A stretch of 13,382 bases of DNA from CAYYAQ01 sp964469555 (GTDB lineage Bacteria > Planctomycetota > UBA1135 > UBA2386). Positions 1-6,488 of the stretch are shown in pieces (the first letter of the stretch is position 1; every line of letters starts with the position of its first letter). The position numbers were made by a program, and so were the translations under genes. The notes beneath the pieces were generated by a model that ran no database searches, had not been told where the DNA came from, and saw only the letters and a list, made by a program, of their open reading frames with translations. The stretch covers positions 1-13,382 of the forward strand of contig CAYYAQ010000141.1 in NCBI GenBank assembly GCA_964469555.1, in the 5' to 3' direction.

Positions 1-353
1 TCGGCGAGACGTCCTTGATGGAGATCAAGGAGATCCTGCGCAACAAGGGCCTGCGTCTCGGCATGGGCCAGGACGAGTTGATGAACAAGGATCTCGGCCA
101 GGTGGAGGCTGCGCCGGCGACGCAAGACGAGATGCCAGACCCGAACAGCCCGGACCCGGCGAAGCGCCCGATCACGGAGCTGGATCTGTCGGTCCGCTGC
201 CGCCGCATCGTCGACCTGCTGAAGGCGAAGACGATCGGCGACCTCTCCAGCAAGAGCGAAGCGGAACTCCTGGCTTGCCCGAACTTCGGGCAGACCTCAC
301 TCAACGAGATCCGCACGAAGCTGGACGAACTCGGTCTGGCGCTGCGAGGCTAG
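1..353 (+). CDS. Tandem RNA polymerase alpha C-terminal-domain protein, 3' end only
   Basis: The frame is open to the left edge; bases 1-2 are the end of a preceding codon, so the start lies outside the window. About 116 complete residues are visible. They begin in the last helices of one alpha-CTD (GETSLMEIKEIL, then GLRLGMG), followed by a roughly 36-residue Asp/Pro/Ala-rich linker and one complete alpha-CTD (from PITELDLSVR to GLALRG). Against E. coli RpoA, the full copy keeps the equivalents of R265, N294, G296 and S299. It has Arg for N268, Ile for C269 and Thr for K298; the partial copy also has Thr at 298. In RpoA these residues contact UP-element DNA and activators. The protein could be a stand-alone alpha-CTD repeat protein, a TPR/alpha-CTD fusion, or RpoA itself with a duplicated CTD. 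The missing N-terminus decides between these. ruvA follows after 16 bases, so the two may be cotranscribed. The domain call is firm; the role is unknown. Confidence 0.85.
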   Translation, partial: GETSLMEIKEILRNKGLRLGMGQDELMNKDLGQVEAAPATQDEMPDPNSPDPAKRPITELDLSVRCRRIVDLLKAKTIGDLSSKSEAELLACPNFGQTSLNEIRTKLDELGLALRG

Positions 354-369
354 CCCGGGAGCGGCAACA

Positions 370-957
370 GTGTACGACCACATCCAAGGCGAGGTGGTCC
401 GTGTGCAGCCGGCACGCGTCGTGCTTCGCGCCAACGGCGTGGGGTACGAACTCCAGGTGCCGATGGGCGTAAGTTCCGCGCTGCGGCAGGGTGTTGCCAA
501 GTGCCTCTACACCATCCTGCACGTGACGGACGGCAACCCGACCTTGCTCGGCTTCGCCGACAAGCGGGAGCGCGACTTCGCCCGCATGCTGATGAGCGTG
601 TCGGGCGTCGGGCCCGCGATGAGCCTCGCAATCCTCAGCACCTACACCGTCGAACAAATCGCGCACGCACTCGTCGACAGCGAGCACGCGCTTCTAAAGA
701 GCGTCAAGGGCGTCGGCACGAAGACCGCGGAGCGGCTGTGCATCGAGCTGCGCGACAAGGTCGGCAAGCTGCAGATCGGCGACGTCCCCTCCACGCCGAC
801 AGCCGTGCTGATCCCGCAGAGTTGCGAGGACGCCATCGGGGCACTGATGACGCTGGGCTACAGCGAGAAGGAAGCCCAGAAGAAGGTCGCTGCCCACCAC
901 CGCAAGAACCCGAAGATTACGACGGAGCAACTGATCAGGCTGATCCTTCGCGGCTGA
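370..957 (+). CDS. ruvA: Holliday junction branch migration protein RuvA
   Basis: RuvA binds four-way DNA junctions as a tetramer and loads the RuvB motor that drives branch migration in recombinational repair. At 195 residues it has normal family length. The N-terminal OB-fold domain (about 1-65) contains VRVQPARVVL and NGVGYEL. Two helix-hairpin-helix motifs follow: SVSGVGPAMSL (about 76-86) and SVKGVGTKTAERL (about 111-123). The C-terminal RuvB-contacting domain (about 150-195) contains DAIGALMTLGYSEKEA. I chose the GTG at 370 because it puts MYDHIQG where the family's MI(G/A)-type start lies. Only a weak purine stretch (gggagcgg) precedes it. The alpha-CTD gene ends 16 bases upstream. ruvB and ruvC are not in the window. 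The 22-base gap to the convergent mnmG holds only a poor GC stem and no clear terminator. Confidence 0.96.
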   Translation: MYDHIQGEVVRVQPARVVLRANGVGYELQVPMGVSSALRQGVAKCLYTILHVTDGNPTLLGFADKRERDFARMLMSVSGVGPAMSLAILSTYTVEQIAHALVDSEHALLKSVKGVGTKTAERLCIELRDKVGKLQIGDVPSTPTAVLIPQSCEDAIGALMTLGYSEKEAQKKVAAHHRKNPKITTEQLIRLILRG

Positions 958-979
958 CGCCAGGCCGGCAGGAGGCGCG

Positions 980-2809
980 CTATCCGCGGGCCAGGACGGC
1001 GAGCAACAGGTTCACATCCGCCGGTCGCACGCCCGGAACCCGCGCGGCTTCCCCCACGGTGAGCGGTTGCCGCGCCGACAACCGGTCCCGCGCCTCGGCC
1101 GACAGCGCCGTGACTCCGTGGAAATCGAACTCCTGTGGGATCCGCTTTTTCTGCATCCGCTGCATGTTCTCCACTTCGCGCGCCTGGCGGCGGATGTAGC
1201 CCTCGTACTTCACCTCCGCCTCGATTTCGGAGACGACCCTCGGCGAGAGTTGGAGTCTGGCGAGCGCCGGTTCCGATGCCAGCATCGAATCGAGCCCCAC
1301 CTCCGGACGGCGGAGATACGCCGCGAGGCTCTTCGAATCGCGACGGTAGTTGTTCGCGAGGATCCCTCGAACCTCCGCGATCACCAACTCCTTGCGCTGG
1401 ACGACCTGAAGGGCGTGGTCGTCGATCAGTCCGAGGCTGTGTCCCAGACGCGACAATCGACGATCCGCGTTATCGCTGCGCAACAGCAGCCGATACTCCG
1501 CCCGGCTTGTGAACATGCGGTAGGGCTCTTCGGGGTTCACGCGGCAGAGGTCATCGATCATCACGCCGATGTAGGACGACGCGCGGTCGAGGATCACGGG
1601 ATCCTCGCCGCGGGCGAAGCGTGCGGCGTTGATCCCCGCGATCAGGCCTTGGGCGGCGGCCTCCTCGTAGCCGCTCGTGCCGTTGATCTGTCCGGCGGCG
1701 AACAGCCCGGCCACGCCCGCCACTTGCAGATCGGCCCGGATCTGGTCCGTGCACAAGAAGTCGTACTCGACCGCGTACCCCGGCCGCGCGATCTCGACGC
1801 TCTCCAGACCCTCGATCGTCCGCAGGAACTGCCGCTGCACTTCGACGGGAAGACTCGTGGAAATACCATTCGGGTACACCTCGTCCGAGTTGCTCCCCTC
1901 CGGCTCGAGGAAGATCTGATGGCTCTCCTGATCGGAAAAACGCATCACCTTGTCCTCGACGCTCGGGCAGTAGCGCGGTCCGACACCGACGATCCGACCC
2001 TGGTACATCGGCGACAGGTGCGCGTTCGCGGCGATGATGCGATGGGTCTCGGCGTTCGTGCGGGTGATGTGACACTGGACCTGTTCGACAGCGAAGTCCT
2101 TCGTCCGGAACGAGAACGGCTGAGGGTTCACGTCCCCGGACTGGGGCTTCAATCCGGAGTAGTCGATCGTGTCGTGGCGCAAGCGGGGCGGCGTCCCGGT
2201 CTTGTGCCGGCCCAGGCGCAAACCCAGCGCGAGCAGGCTCTTCGACAACTGCGTGGCGCCGCGCTCGCCGATGCGACCGCCGGACTCCTCCCAGTCGCCC
2301 GCGAACAGCTTGCCGCCGAGGAACGTCCCGGTCGTCAACACGACCGTAGTGGCTTCGATGACCCGGTCGTCGGCCAGGCGCACCCCGGAGACCCTCGAAC
2401 CGGCGACGAGGATCTCGACCGCCTCGCCCGTGACCGTCTGCAGGCCGTCCTGATCCGCGACCCGTCCGGCCATGTAGCGGTTGTAGAGATCACGGTCGCA
2501 CTGGACCCGGGGGGAACGCACCGCCGGCCCCTTCTTCGTGTTGAGCATCCGGAACTGGATGCCAGACGCGTCGGTCGCGAGGCCCATTTCGCCGCCGAGT
2601 GCGTCCACCTCCCGCACGAGTTGCCCCTTCGCCAGGCCACCGATCGCCGGATTGCAGGACATCCGCCCTATCGCCGCGGGATCGAGAACGACGCACGCCG
2701 TGCGGAGACCCATCCGGGCGGAGGCCAGGGCGGCCTCCGCCCCGGCGTGGCCGCCTCCCACGACGACGACGTCGACGCGGTGTTCGGGATTCCGTGACGA
2801 CGTGGGCAT
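980..2809 (-). CDS. mnmG: tRNA uridine-5-carboxymethylaminomethyl modification enzyme MnmG (GidA)
   Basis: MnmG is the FAD-dependent partner of the GTPase MnmE. Together they install the (carboxymethyl)aminomethyl group on wobble U34 of certain tRNAs. With the ATG at 2809 the protein has 609 residues. Visible motifs are the FAD-binding GGGHAGAEAA (18-27), MSCNPAIGG with the conserved Cys52, GTFLGGKLFAGD (161-172), HKTGTPPRL (202-210), RYCPSVEDK with the second conserved Cys281, GTSGYEEAAAQG (377-388) and FTSRAEYRLLLR (433-444). The C-terminal helical MnmE-binding region ends in TVGEAARVPGV. An ATG at 2854 would add 15 residues (624 aa), but the shorter start fits the family better, with the FAD motif close to the N-terminus. 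Neither start has a Shine-Dalgarno sequence. The gene is convergent with ruvA and divergent from the secreted HEAT protein. mnmE is not in the window. Confidence 0.97.
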   Translation of the reverse strand: MPTSSRNPEHRVDVVVVGGGHAGAEAALASARMGLRTACVVLDPAAIGRMSCNPAIGGLAKGQLVREVDALGGEMGLATDASGIQFRMLNTKKGPAVRSPRVQCDRDLYNRYMAGRVADQDGLQTVTGEAVEILVAGSRVSGVRLADDRVIEATTVVLTTGTFLGGKLFAGDWEESGGRIGERGATQLSKSLLALGLRLGRHKTGTPPRLRHDTIDYSGLKPQSGDVNPQPFSFRTKDFAVEQVQCHITRTNAETHRIIAANAHLSPMYQGRIVGVGPRYCPSVEDKVMRFSDQESHQIFLEPEGSNSDEVYPNGISTSLPVEVQRQFLRTIEGLESVEIARPGYAVEYDFLCTDQIRADLQVAGVAGLFAAGQINGTSGYEEAAAQGLIAGINAARFARGEDPVILDRASSYIGVMIDDLCRVNPEEPYRMFTSRAEYRLLLRSDNADRRLSRLGHSLGLIDDHALQVVQRKELVIAEVRGILANNYRRDSKSLAAYLRRPEVGLDSMLASEPALARLQLSPRVVSEIEAEVKYEGYIRRQAREVENMQRMQKKRIPQEFDFHGVTALSAEARDRLSARQPLTVGEAARVPGVRPADVNLLLAVLARG

Positions 2810-2929
2810 TGGCGGGCGCAGGATAGCGCCGGTCGATGCCGATAGTGGAATCATGTGGAACTACGTCTTTCGATGTCGGGATGAACTACGCCGCATCTAC
2901 GGTCGATCCGAGCCGGAGTCGTGACCGCG

Positions 2930-2950
2930 GCCCCTTGCCCGGAACGGGGC
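2930..2950 (+). other. Inverted repeat in the leader of the secreted HEAT/TPR gene
   Basis: GCCCC (2930-2934) pairs with GGGGC (2946-2950). Inner TT/AA pairs flank one bulged C, and the loop is 6 bases. It lies 20 bases before the ATG at 2971, within the 161-base divergent region shared with mnmG. No T-run follows, so it is not a terminator. It could be an RNA hairpin or a protein site, or simply chance in GC-rich DNA. I see no convincing promoter boxes elsewhere in this divergent region, although at least one promoter is expected there. Confidence 0.3.
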
Positions 2951-2970
2951 GAGGAGTCACACTCCATCCC

Positions 2971-4281
2971 ATGCGTAGCCGAACCCTGGTCGCCCTGCTC
3001 GTGTCGCTCACCGCGCCGGTCGGGCTGATCGAACCCCTGGCCGCCCAGAAGAAAGGCGTCACCCTGAGCGAACTCACCGAGCTGGCGAAAGCCCGCGCCG
3101 AAGAGCTCCGACCCGAGCTCGAGAAGAAGCTCGAGCCGTTTCTCGAAATCCTCTCCAGGAGCTACAAGACCGACTTCGTCATCATCGACGAGAAGATCGT
3201 AGAGATCCTGAAGCTCGGCGACACGATCATCCCGCTGCTCCTGGAGAAGCTGGAGCCGAAGCGCGAGAGCATGAAGAACCGCAACCTCGCGTCGAACTGC
3301 AGTCTCATCCTGCGGCAGATGGAGCCCGCGAGCTTCCTGGATGCGCTGATTGAGATCGCCGAGGGTGAGAACTACACGGGCATCGGGTTGGCGATCCCCC
3401 TGCTCGGCGACACCGGGAGCATCCGCGCCGGCGACACCCTGACCCGATTGCTCGACAGGCTGGACTCGCCACACGCACGCTCTGCCATGAAGGCGCTGAC
3501 GAAGCTCGGCCACAAGGGCGCGATCCTCAAGGTGGCGAAGGGACTCCCGTACAAGATGACCGCAGACGAGCGGGCCGCCGTGTCCTACCTGCGCACGCTG
3601 CGGTCCGCAGTCGTCGTGCCGGAGGTGACCCGCGCGCTGAAGGAGGTCAATCGCATCCCGGAGATCATGCGCTACGTGAGACTACTCGGCCAATGCGCCC
3701 GGAACGACGCCGAGACCGCCCACGAGTTGCTGCCGTTCTTCGAGAACAAGAAACTCGATTCCACCTACTTCGAGCAGATCGTCGAGGTCCTCGCGCTCGT
3801 GACCCCGGTCGGTGACAAGATGACGATCGACCGGCTGCGGAAGATGCTCGAATCCCAGTCCCCGGGCTCCCTCGAACTGCGCGCGGCGAAGACCCTGAAA
3901 ACCCTCGGCGACAAGACCGGCCCCGCGACGTTGAAGCGAAACCTCCTCAAGCTGACGGCGAGGTCGCGGAAGGACTACCTCAACTGGTCCAACCTCGGGG
4001 ACTACTGCCTGGAGTTCGGCGACTACAAGCGGGCCGTGAGCAGTTTCACGACGGCGGTGAGAATCGCGTTCAGCCCCAGCGTGGACTCCATGCTCTACAT
4101 CCAGATCGCGAGGGCCCAGGCCCGGCGCAAGCCCCTGCGGTATCGGGAAGTCCGCAATGCGCTGCGGGACTCCAAGGCCGACTACAAGCGGCTGATGGAC
4201 GCCGCCGCGGAGGACCCGGCGTTGGCTGAGGCGATGAAGCACCCCACCGTGGCGAAGTTCATGGACGCGTTCGGCAAGTAG
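2971..4281 (+). CDS. Secreted alpha-helical repeat protein (HEAT-like plus TPR-like), function unknown
   Basis: A protein of 436 residues from the ATG at 2971. This start is preferred over the ATG at 2836 because it opens directly with a signal peptide: basic MRSR, a hydrophobic core (about 6-20), then a probable cleavage site after LAA at 23-25. The mature protein therefore probably lies in the periplasm or outside. Residues about 40-330 are amphipathic helices in HEAT-like pairs (for example IIDEKIVEILKLGDTIIPLL and LLDRLDSPHARSAMKALTKL). Around 336-366 there is a TPR-like unit (NLGDYCLEFGDYKRAVSSFT), followed by a helical tail with a possible second TPR. There are no catalytic motifs or C-terminal membrane anchor. 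Such folds usually act as protein-binding scaffolds. It lies between divergent mnmG and tig (110 bases upstream of tig), which does not indicate a function. I do not recognise a named family. Confidence 0.8.
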   Translation: MRSRTLVALLVSLTAPVGLIEPLAAQKKGVTLSELTELAKARAEELRPELEKKLEPFLEILSRSYKTDFVIIDEKIVEILKLGDTIIPLLLEKLEPKRESMKNRNLASNCSLILRQMEPASFLDALIEIAEGENYTGIGLAIPLLGDTGSIRAGDTLTRLLDRLDSPHARSAMKALTKLGHKGAILKVAKGLPYKMTADERAAVSYLRTLRSAVVVPEVTRALKEVNRIPEIMRYVRLLGQCARNDAETAHELLPFFENKKLDSTYFEQIVEVLALVTPVGDKMTIDRLRKMLESQSPGSLELRAAKTLKTLGDKTGPATLKRNLLKLTARSRKDYLNWSNLGDYCLEFGDYKRAVSSFTTAVRIAFSPSVDSMLYIQIARAQARRKPLRYREVRNALRDSKADYKRLMDAAAEDPALAEAMKHPTVAKFMDAFGK

Positions 4282-4391
4282 CCCGACCGGCCTCACCGGC
4301 CAGGACAGCTCGGTCTCACGCTTGACCCGGCCCCGGGCGATCCCCAAGATGGCGAGATTTCCCGTCCCGCCCAACCCCCCCGCCGCCACCC

Positions 4392-5678
4392 ATGGAAGTC
4401 CAGGTCGTCGATTCAGGCCCCTGCCGCCGCAGCCTGACCATCAAAGTCTCTCCCGAGAAGATCAAGCGCCACGTCGACGACGTCTTCAAGAGCGCCTCGA
4501 AGCAGGTGGAGGTCAAGGGATTCCGCGCGGGCAAGATCCCGCGGAACGTGCTCGAGAAGAAGTTCGGCACGGAGATCCTCGCCGAAGCGAAGGAGACCCT
4601 TGTCAGCCAATCGTTCGAAGAGGCGTGCACCGAGAAGGAGATCTCCTTCATCGGCAAACCCGAGATCGAAGGCCTCGACGACTCGCCGCTCGATCCCAAT
4701 AGCATCCTCGAGTTCCAGGTCCATCTGGACGTCAAGCCGGTGTTCGTGATCGAGCGCGTGAAGGGCATCGAGGTCAAGGCCGCCGATACGGAAGTCACGG
4801 ACGACGATGTCAAGGCCGGACTCGGCCAACTCGCGGATCAGAAACGAACCCTGCAGAACGTCGACGAACCGGTCGAGGAAGGCGACTTCGTGAAGGCCGA
4901 CATGTTCTTCAAGATCGACGGCGAGACGATCCACGAGCGCAAGAACACGCAACTCAACACCAACATCCCACTGGCCGGCACCGATCAGGAGATGTTCAAG
5001 AACAACCTGATCGGCTCGGAGAAGGACAAGGTCTTCGAACTCGAACTGAAGTTCCCGGACTCGTTCGAGAAAGAGGAAGCGCGAGGCAAGGACGGCGAGG
5101 TGGAGGTCCACGTGCGGGAAGTGATGCGCGTGACTGCCCCGCCGATGGACGACGATTTCGCGAAGAGCTTCGACTTCGACTCGATGGACGCACTCAGGAC
5201 GGAGGTCACCAAGCGCATCGGTGAGGAGAAGGAACGCTCCGAGCAAGCGCGCATCGAGGGCGAGATGATCCAGACGATCATGAAAGAGAACCCGTTCGAG
5301 ATTCCGGACTCCCTGATCGAGGACCAGAAGCAGCACCTGCTAAAGCAAGCCGGCGAGCAGATGAAGCAGCAGGGCATGGACGAGGAGGCCATCAAGGCCG
5401 AGGTCGAGAAGCATGACAATGACGCCGCCACGGAGGCGGAGCAGCGGGTCAAGGTCTTCTTCATCCTGGAGGCGATCGCGCAAAACGAGAAGATTTTCGT
5501 GACCGAGACCGACGTGGATGCCGAATTCCGCACCATTGCCGCGGGGAACCAGATGAGCCCTCAGGATGTCCGGAAACACTACGAGGACAACAAACTCCTG
5601 GACGACCTGCGATGGGGCGTTCGGGAGCGGAAGGTTCGGGATTTCCTGCGCGAGAACGCCAAAATCACCGATAAGTGA
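4392..5678 (+). CDS. tig: Trigger factor, ribosome-bound chaperone
   Basis: Trigger factor docks at the ribosomal exit tunnel and shields nascent chains. At 428 residues it is close to the E. coli length of 432. The N-terminal ribosome-binding domain (about 1-120) carries the signature GFRAGKIP at 43-50. A middle FKBP-type prolyl isomerase domain (about 160-245) includes VEEGDFVKADMFFKIDG and IGSEKDKVFELELKFPDSF. The long helical C-terminal chaperone region (about 250-428) ends KVRDFLRENAKITDK. The ATG at 4392 gives the expected N-terminus (MEVQVVDSGPCRRSLTI). The 25 bases before it are almost pure C with no Shine-Dalgarno sequence, so initiation probably relies on an unstructured leader or coupling. 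clpP and clpX follow in the same direction, the classic proteostasis order. The 110-base upstream gap has short GC inverted repeats but no clear promoter. Confidence 0.97.
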   Translation: MEVQVVDSGPCRRSLTIKVSPEKIKRHVDDVFKSASKQVEVKGFRAGKIPRNVLEKKFGTEILAEAKETLVSQSFEEACTEKEISFIGKPEIEGLDDSPLDPNSILEFQVHLDVKPVFVIERVKGIEVKAADTEVTDDDVKAGLGQLADQKRTLQNVDEPVEEGDFVKADMFFKIDGETIHERKNTQLNTNIPLAGTDQEMFKNNLIGSEKDKVFELELKFPDSFEKEEARGKDGEVEVHVREVMRVTAPPMDDDFAKSFDFDSMDALRTEVTKRIGEEKERSEQARIEGEMIQTIMKENPFEIPDSLIEDQKQHLLKQAGEQMKQQGMDEEAIKAEVEKHDNDAATEAEQRVKVFFILEAIAQNEKIFVTETDVDAEFRTIAAGNQMSPQDVRKHYEDNKLLDDLRWGVRERKVRDFLRENAKITDK

Positions 5679-5742
5679 GGGGGGTGCTGAACCTCCCGAC
5701 TCCGTAGTCGTGATACCCAAGGGATCGTGTCCCCGGGACTCC

Positions 5743-5761
5743 ACCCCAACTGGGTTCTTTT
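5743..5761 (+). terminator. Weak terminator-like hairpin between tig and clpP
   Basis: ACCC (5743-5746) and GGGT (5752-5755) form a 4-bp stem with a 5-base loop, followed by TCTTTT (5756-5761). Two other short inverted repeats lie just upstream: CGACT/AGTCG (5697-5701 and 5706-5710) and the 11-base palindrome GTCCCcGGGAC (5729-5739). The stem is short, and clpP begins only 20 bases further on. It may be a leaky terminator or attenuator, or nothing. Confidence 0.25.
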
Positions 5762-5767
5762 CGAACT

Positions 5768-5772
5768 GAGAG
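5768..5772 (+). promoter_or_regulatory. Shine-Dalgarno-like site of clpP
   Basis: GAGAG sits 8 bases before the ATG at 5781. It supports that start over an upstream in-frame GTG at 5727, which would add 18 residues absent from ClpP proteins. It is one of the few purine-rich boxes at a sensible distance from a start codon in this window. Confidence 0.5.
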
Positions 5773-5780
5773 CGCCAAAC

Positions 5781-6380
5781 ATGAGCATTGCCAACAGCTA
5801 CTTCATCCCCACGGTCATCGAGAAGACAGGCCGTGGCGAGCGGGCCTACGACATCTACAGCCGCCTGCTCGAGGACCGGATCGTCTTCGTCGGCACGGCG
5901 ATCGACGACAACGTCGCGAACTCGGTGATAGCCCAACTGCTGTTCCTCCAGAAGGAGAACAAGACGCAAGACGTCAACATCTTCCTCAATTCTCCCGGCG
6001 GCAGCGTGACGGCGGGCCTGGCAATCTACGACACCATGCAGTTCATCCAGTGTCCGGTCGCCACGTACTGCATGGGACAGGCCGCCTCGATGGGCGCCCT
6101 GCTCCTCGCCGCAGGCACGCCGGGCAAGCGCCACGCACTGCCGAACTCCCGCATCATGATCCACCAGCCTTGGGGCGGTGTGCACGGCACGGCGGCCGAC
6201 ATCACGATTCAGGCGGAGGAAATCCTGCGCCTCAAGGAGACGCTGAACAACATCCTCGGGAAGCACTGCGGGAAAGATGCGCCGCAGGTTGCGGAGGACA
6301 GCGACCGGGACTACTACATGGGCTCCGCAGAGGCCAAGGCGTACGGCTTGATCGACGAGATCGTCGAGACATTCAAGTAA
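5781..6380 (+). CDS. clpP: ATP-dependent Clp protease proteolytic subunit ClpP
   Basis: ClpP forms the double-heptamer peptidase barrel that degrades substrates threaded in by ClpX or other Clp ATPases. The 199-residue protein has a complete serine-protease triad: Ser103 in GQAASMGA, His128 in MIHQP and Asp177 in DRDYYM. It also has the oxyanion-region LNSPGGSV (69-76) and the family's N-terminal YFIPTVIEKTGRGERAYDIY. Start at 5781 is set by homology and by the GAGAG box 8 bases upstream. It lies 102 bases after tig and 108 bases before clpX, all on the same strand. The C-terminus ends VETFK without the longer tails of some ClpPs. Nothing suggests it is inactive. Confidence 0.97.
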   Translation: MSIANSYFIPTVIEKTGRGERAYDIYSRLLEDRIVFVGTAIDDNVANSVIAQLLFLQKENKTQDVNIFLNSPGGSVTAGLAIYDTMQFIQCPVATYCMGQAASMGALLLAAGTPGKRHALPNSRIMIHQPWGGVHGTAADITIQAEEILRLKETLNNILGKHCGKDAPQVAEDSDRDYYMGSAEAKAYGLIDEIVETFK

Positions 6381-6395
6381 CCGCCATTCACTGGG

Positions 6396-6423
6396 TTGGG
6401 ACGGTCACAAAAAGCGCTATCAT
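6396..6423 (+). promoter_or_regulatory. Candidate sigma-70-type promoter for clpX
   Basis: TTGGGA (6396-6401) and TATCAT (6418-6423) are separated by 16 bases. They match 4 of 6 and 5 of 6 consensus positions. The element lies in the clpP-clpX gap, the most AT-containing stretch nearby, and would start transcription about 60 bases before the clpX ATG. It suggests clpX can be expressed independently of clpP. Confidence 0.4.
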
Positions 6424-6458
6424 TTGCAGGGGCATCCGTATAGGAGAACCGTCTCAGG

Positions 6459-6475
6459 AGCGCTGAGGCAGCGTT
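6459..6475 (+). other. Hairpin in the clpX leader
   Basis: CGCTG (6461-6465) and CAGCG (6469-6473) are perfect complements around the triloop AGG. The outer G-T and A-T pairs extend the stem to 7 bp. The AGGAG at 6456-6460 overlaps its 5' arm, and the clpX ATG lies 13 bases downstream. It may influence clpX translation. It lacks the T-run of a terminator. Confidence 0.4.
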
Positions 6476-6488
6476 TGCCCAGAAAGAC

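Noticed and set aside
958..979. CGCC/GGCG stem between convergent ruvA and mnmG as a terminator.
   Set aside because: Only four pairs around a 12-base loop and no T-run; common by chance at this GC content.
1067..2797. A 576-codon open frame on the plus strand opposite mnmG.
   Set aside because: It is the antisense shadow of a GC-rich gene; its translation is Arg/Asp/His-rich with no recognisable domain, while MnmG on the other strand is unmistakable.
2836..2970. A longer N-terminus for the secreted HEAT/TPR protein from the ATG at 2836.
   Set aside because: It would bury the signal peptide 45 residues inside the protein; the added part is Arg/Gly/Pro-rich, like untranslated GC-rich sequence.
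4282..4310. Repeated CCGGCC/CACCGGCC after the HEAT/TPR gene as a terminator.
   Set aside because: The stem is only 4 bp of self-complementary GGCC with no following T-run.
4381..4395. GCCGCCACCCATGG at the tig start resembles a eukaryotic Kozak sequence.
   Set aside because: A coincidence of C-rich DNA; all gene features here are bacterial.
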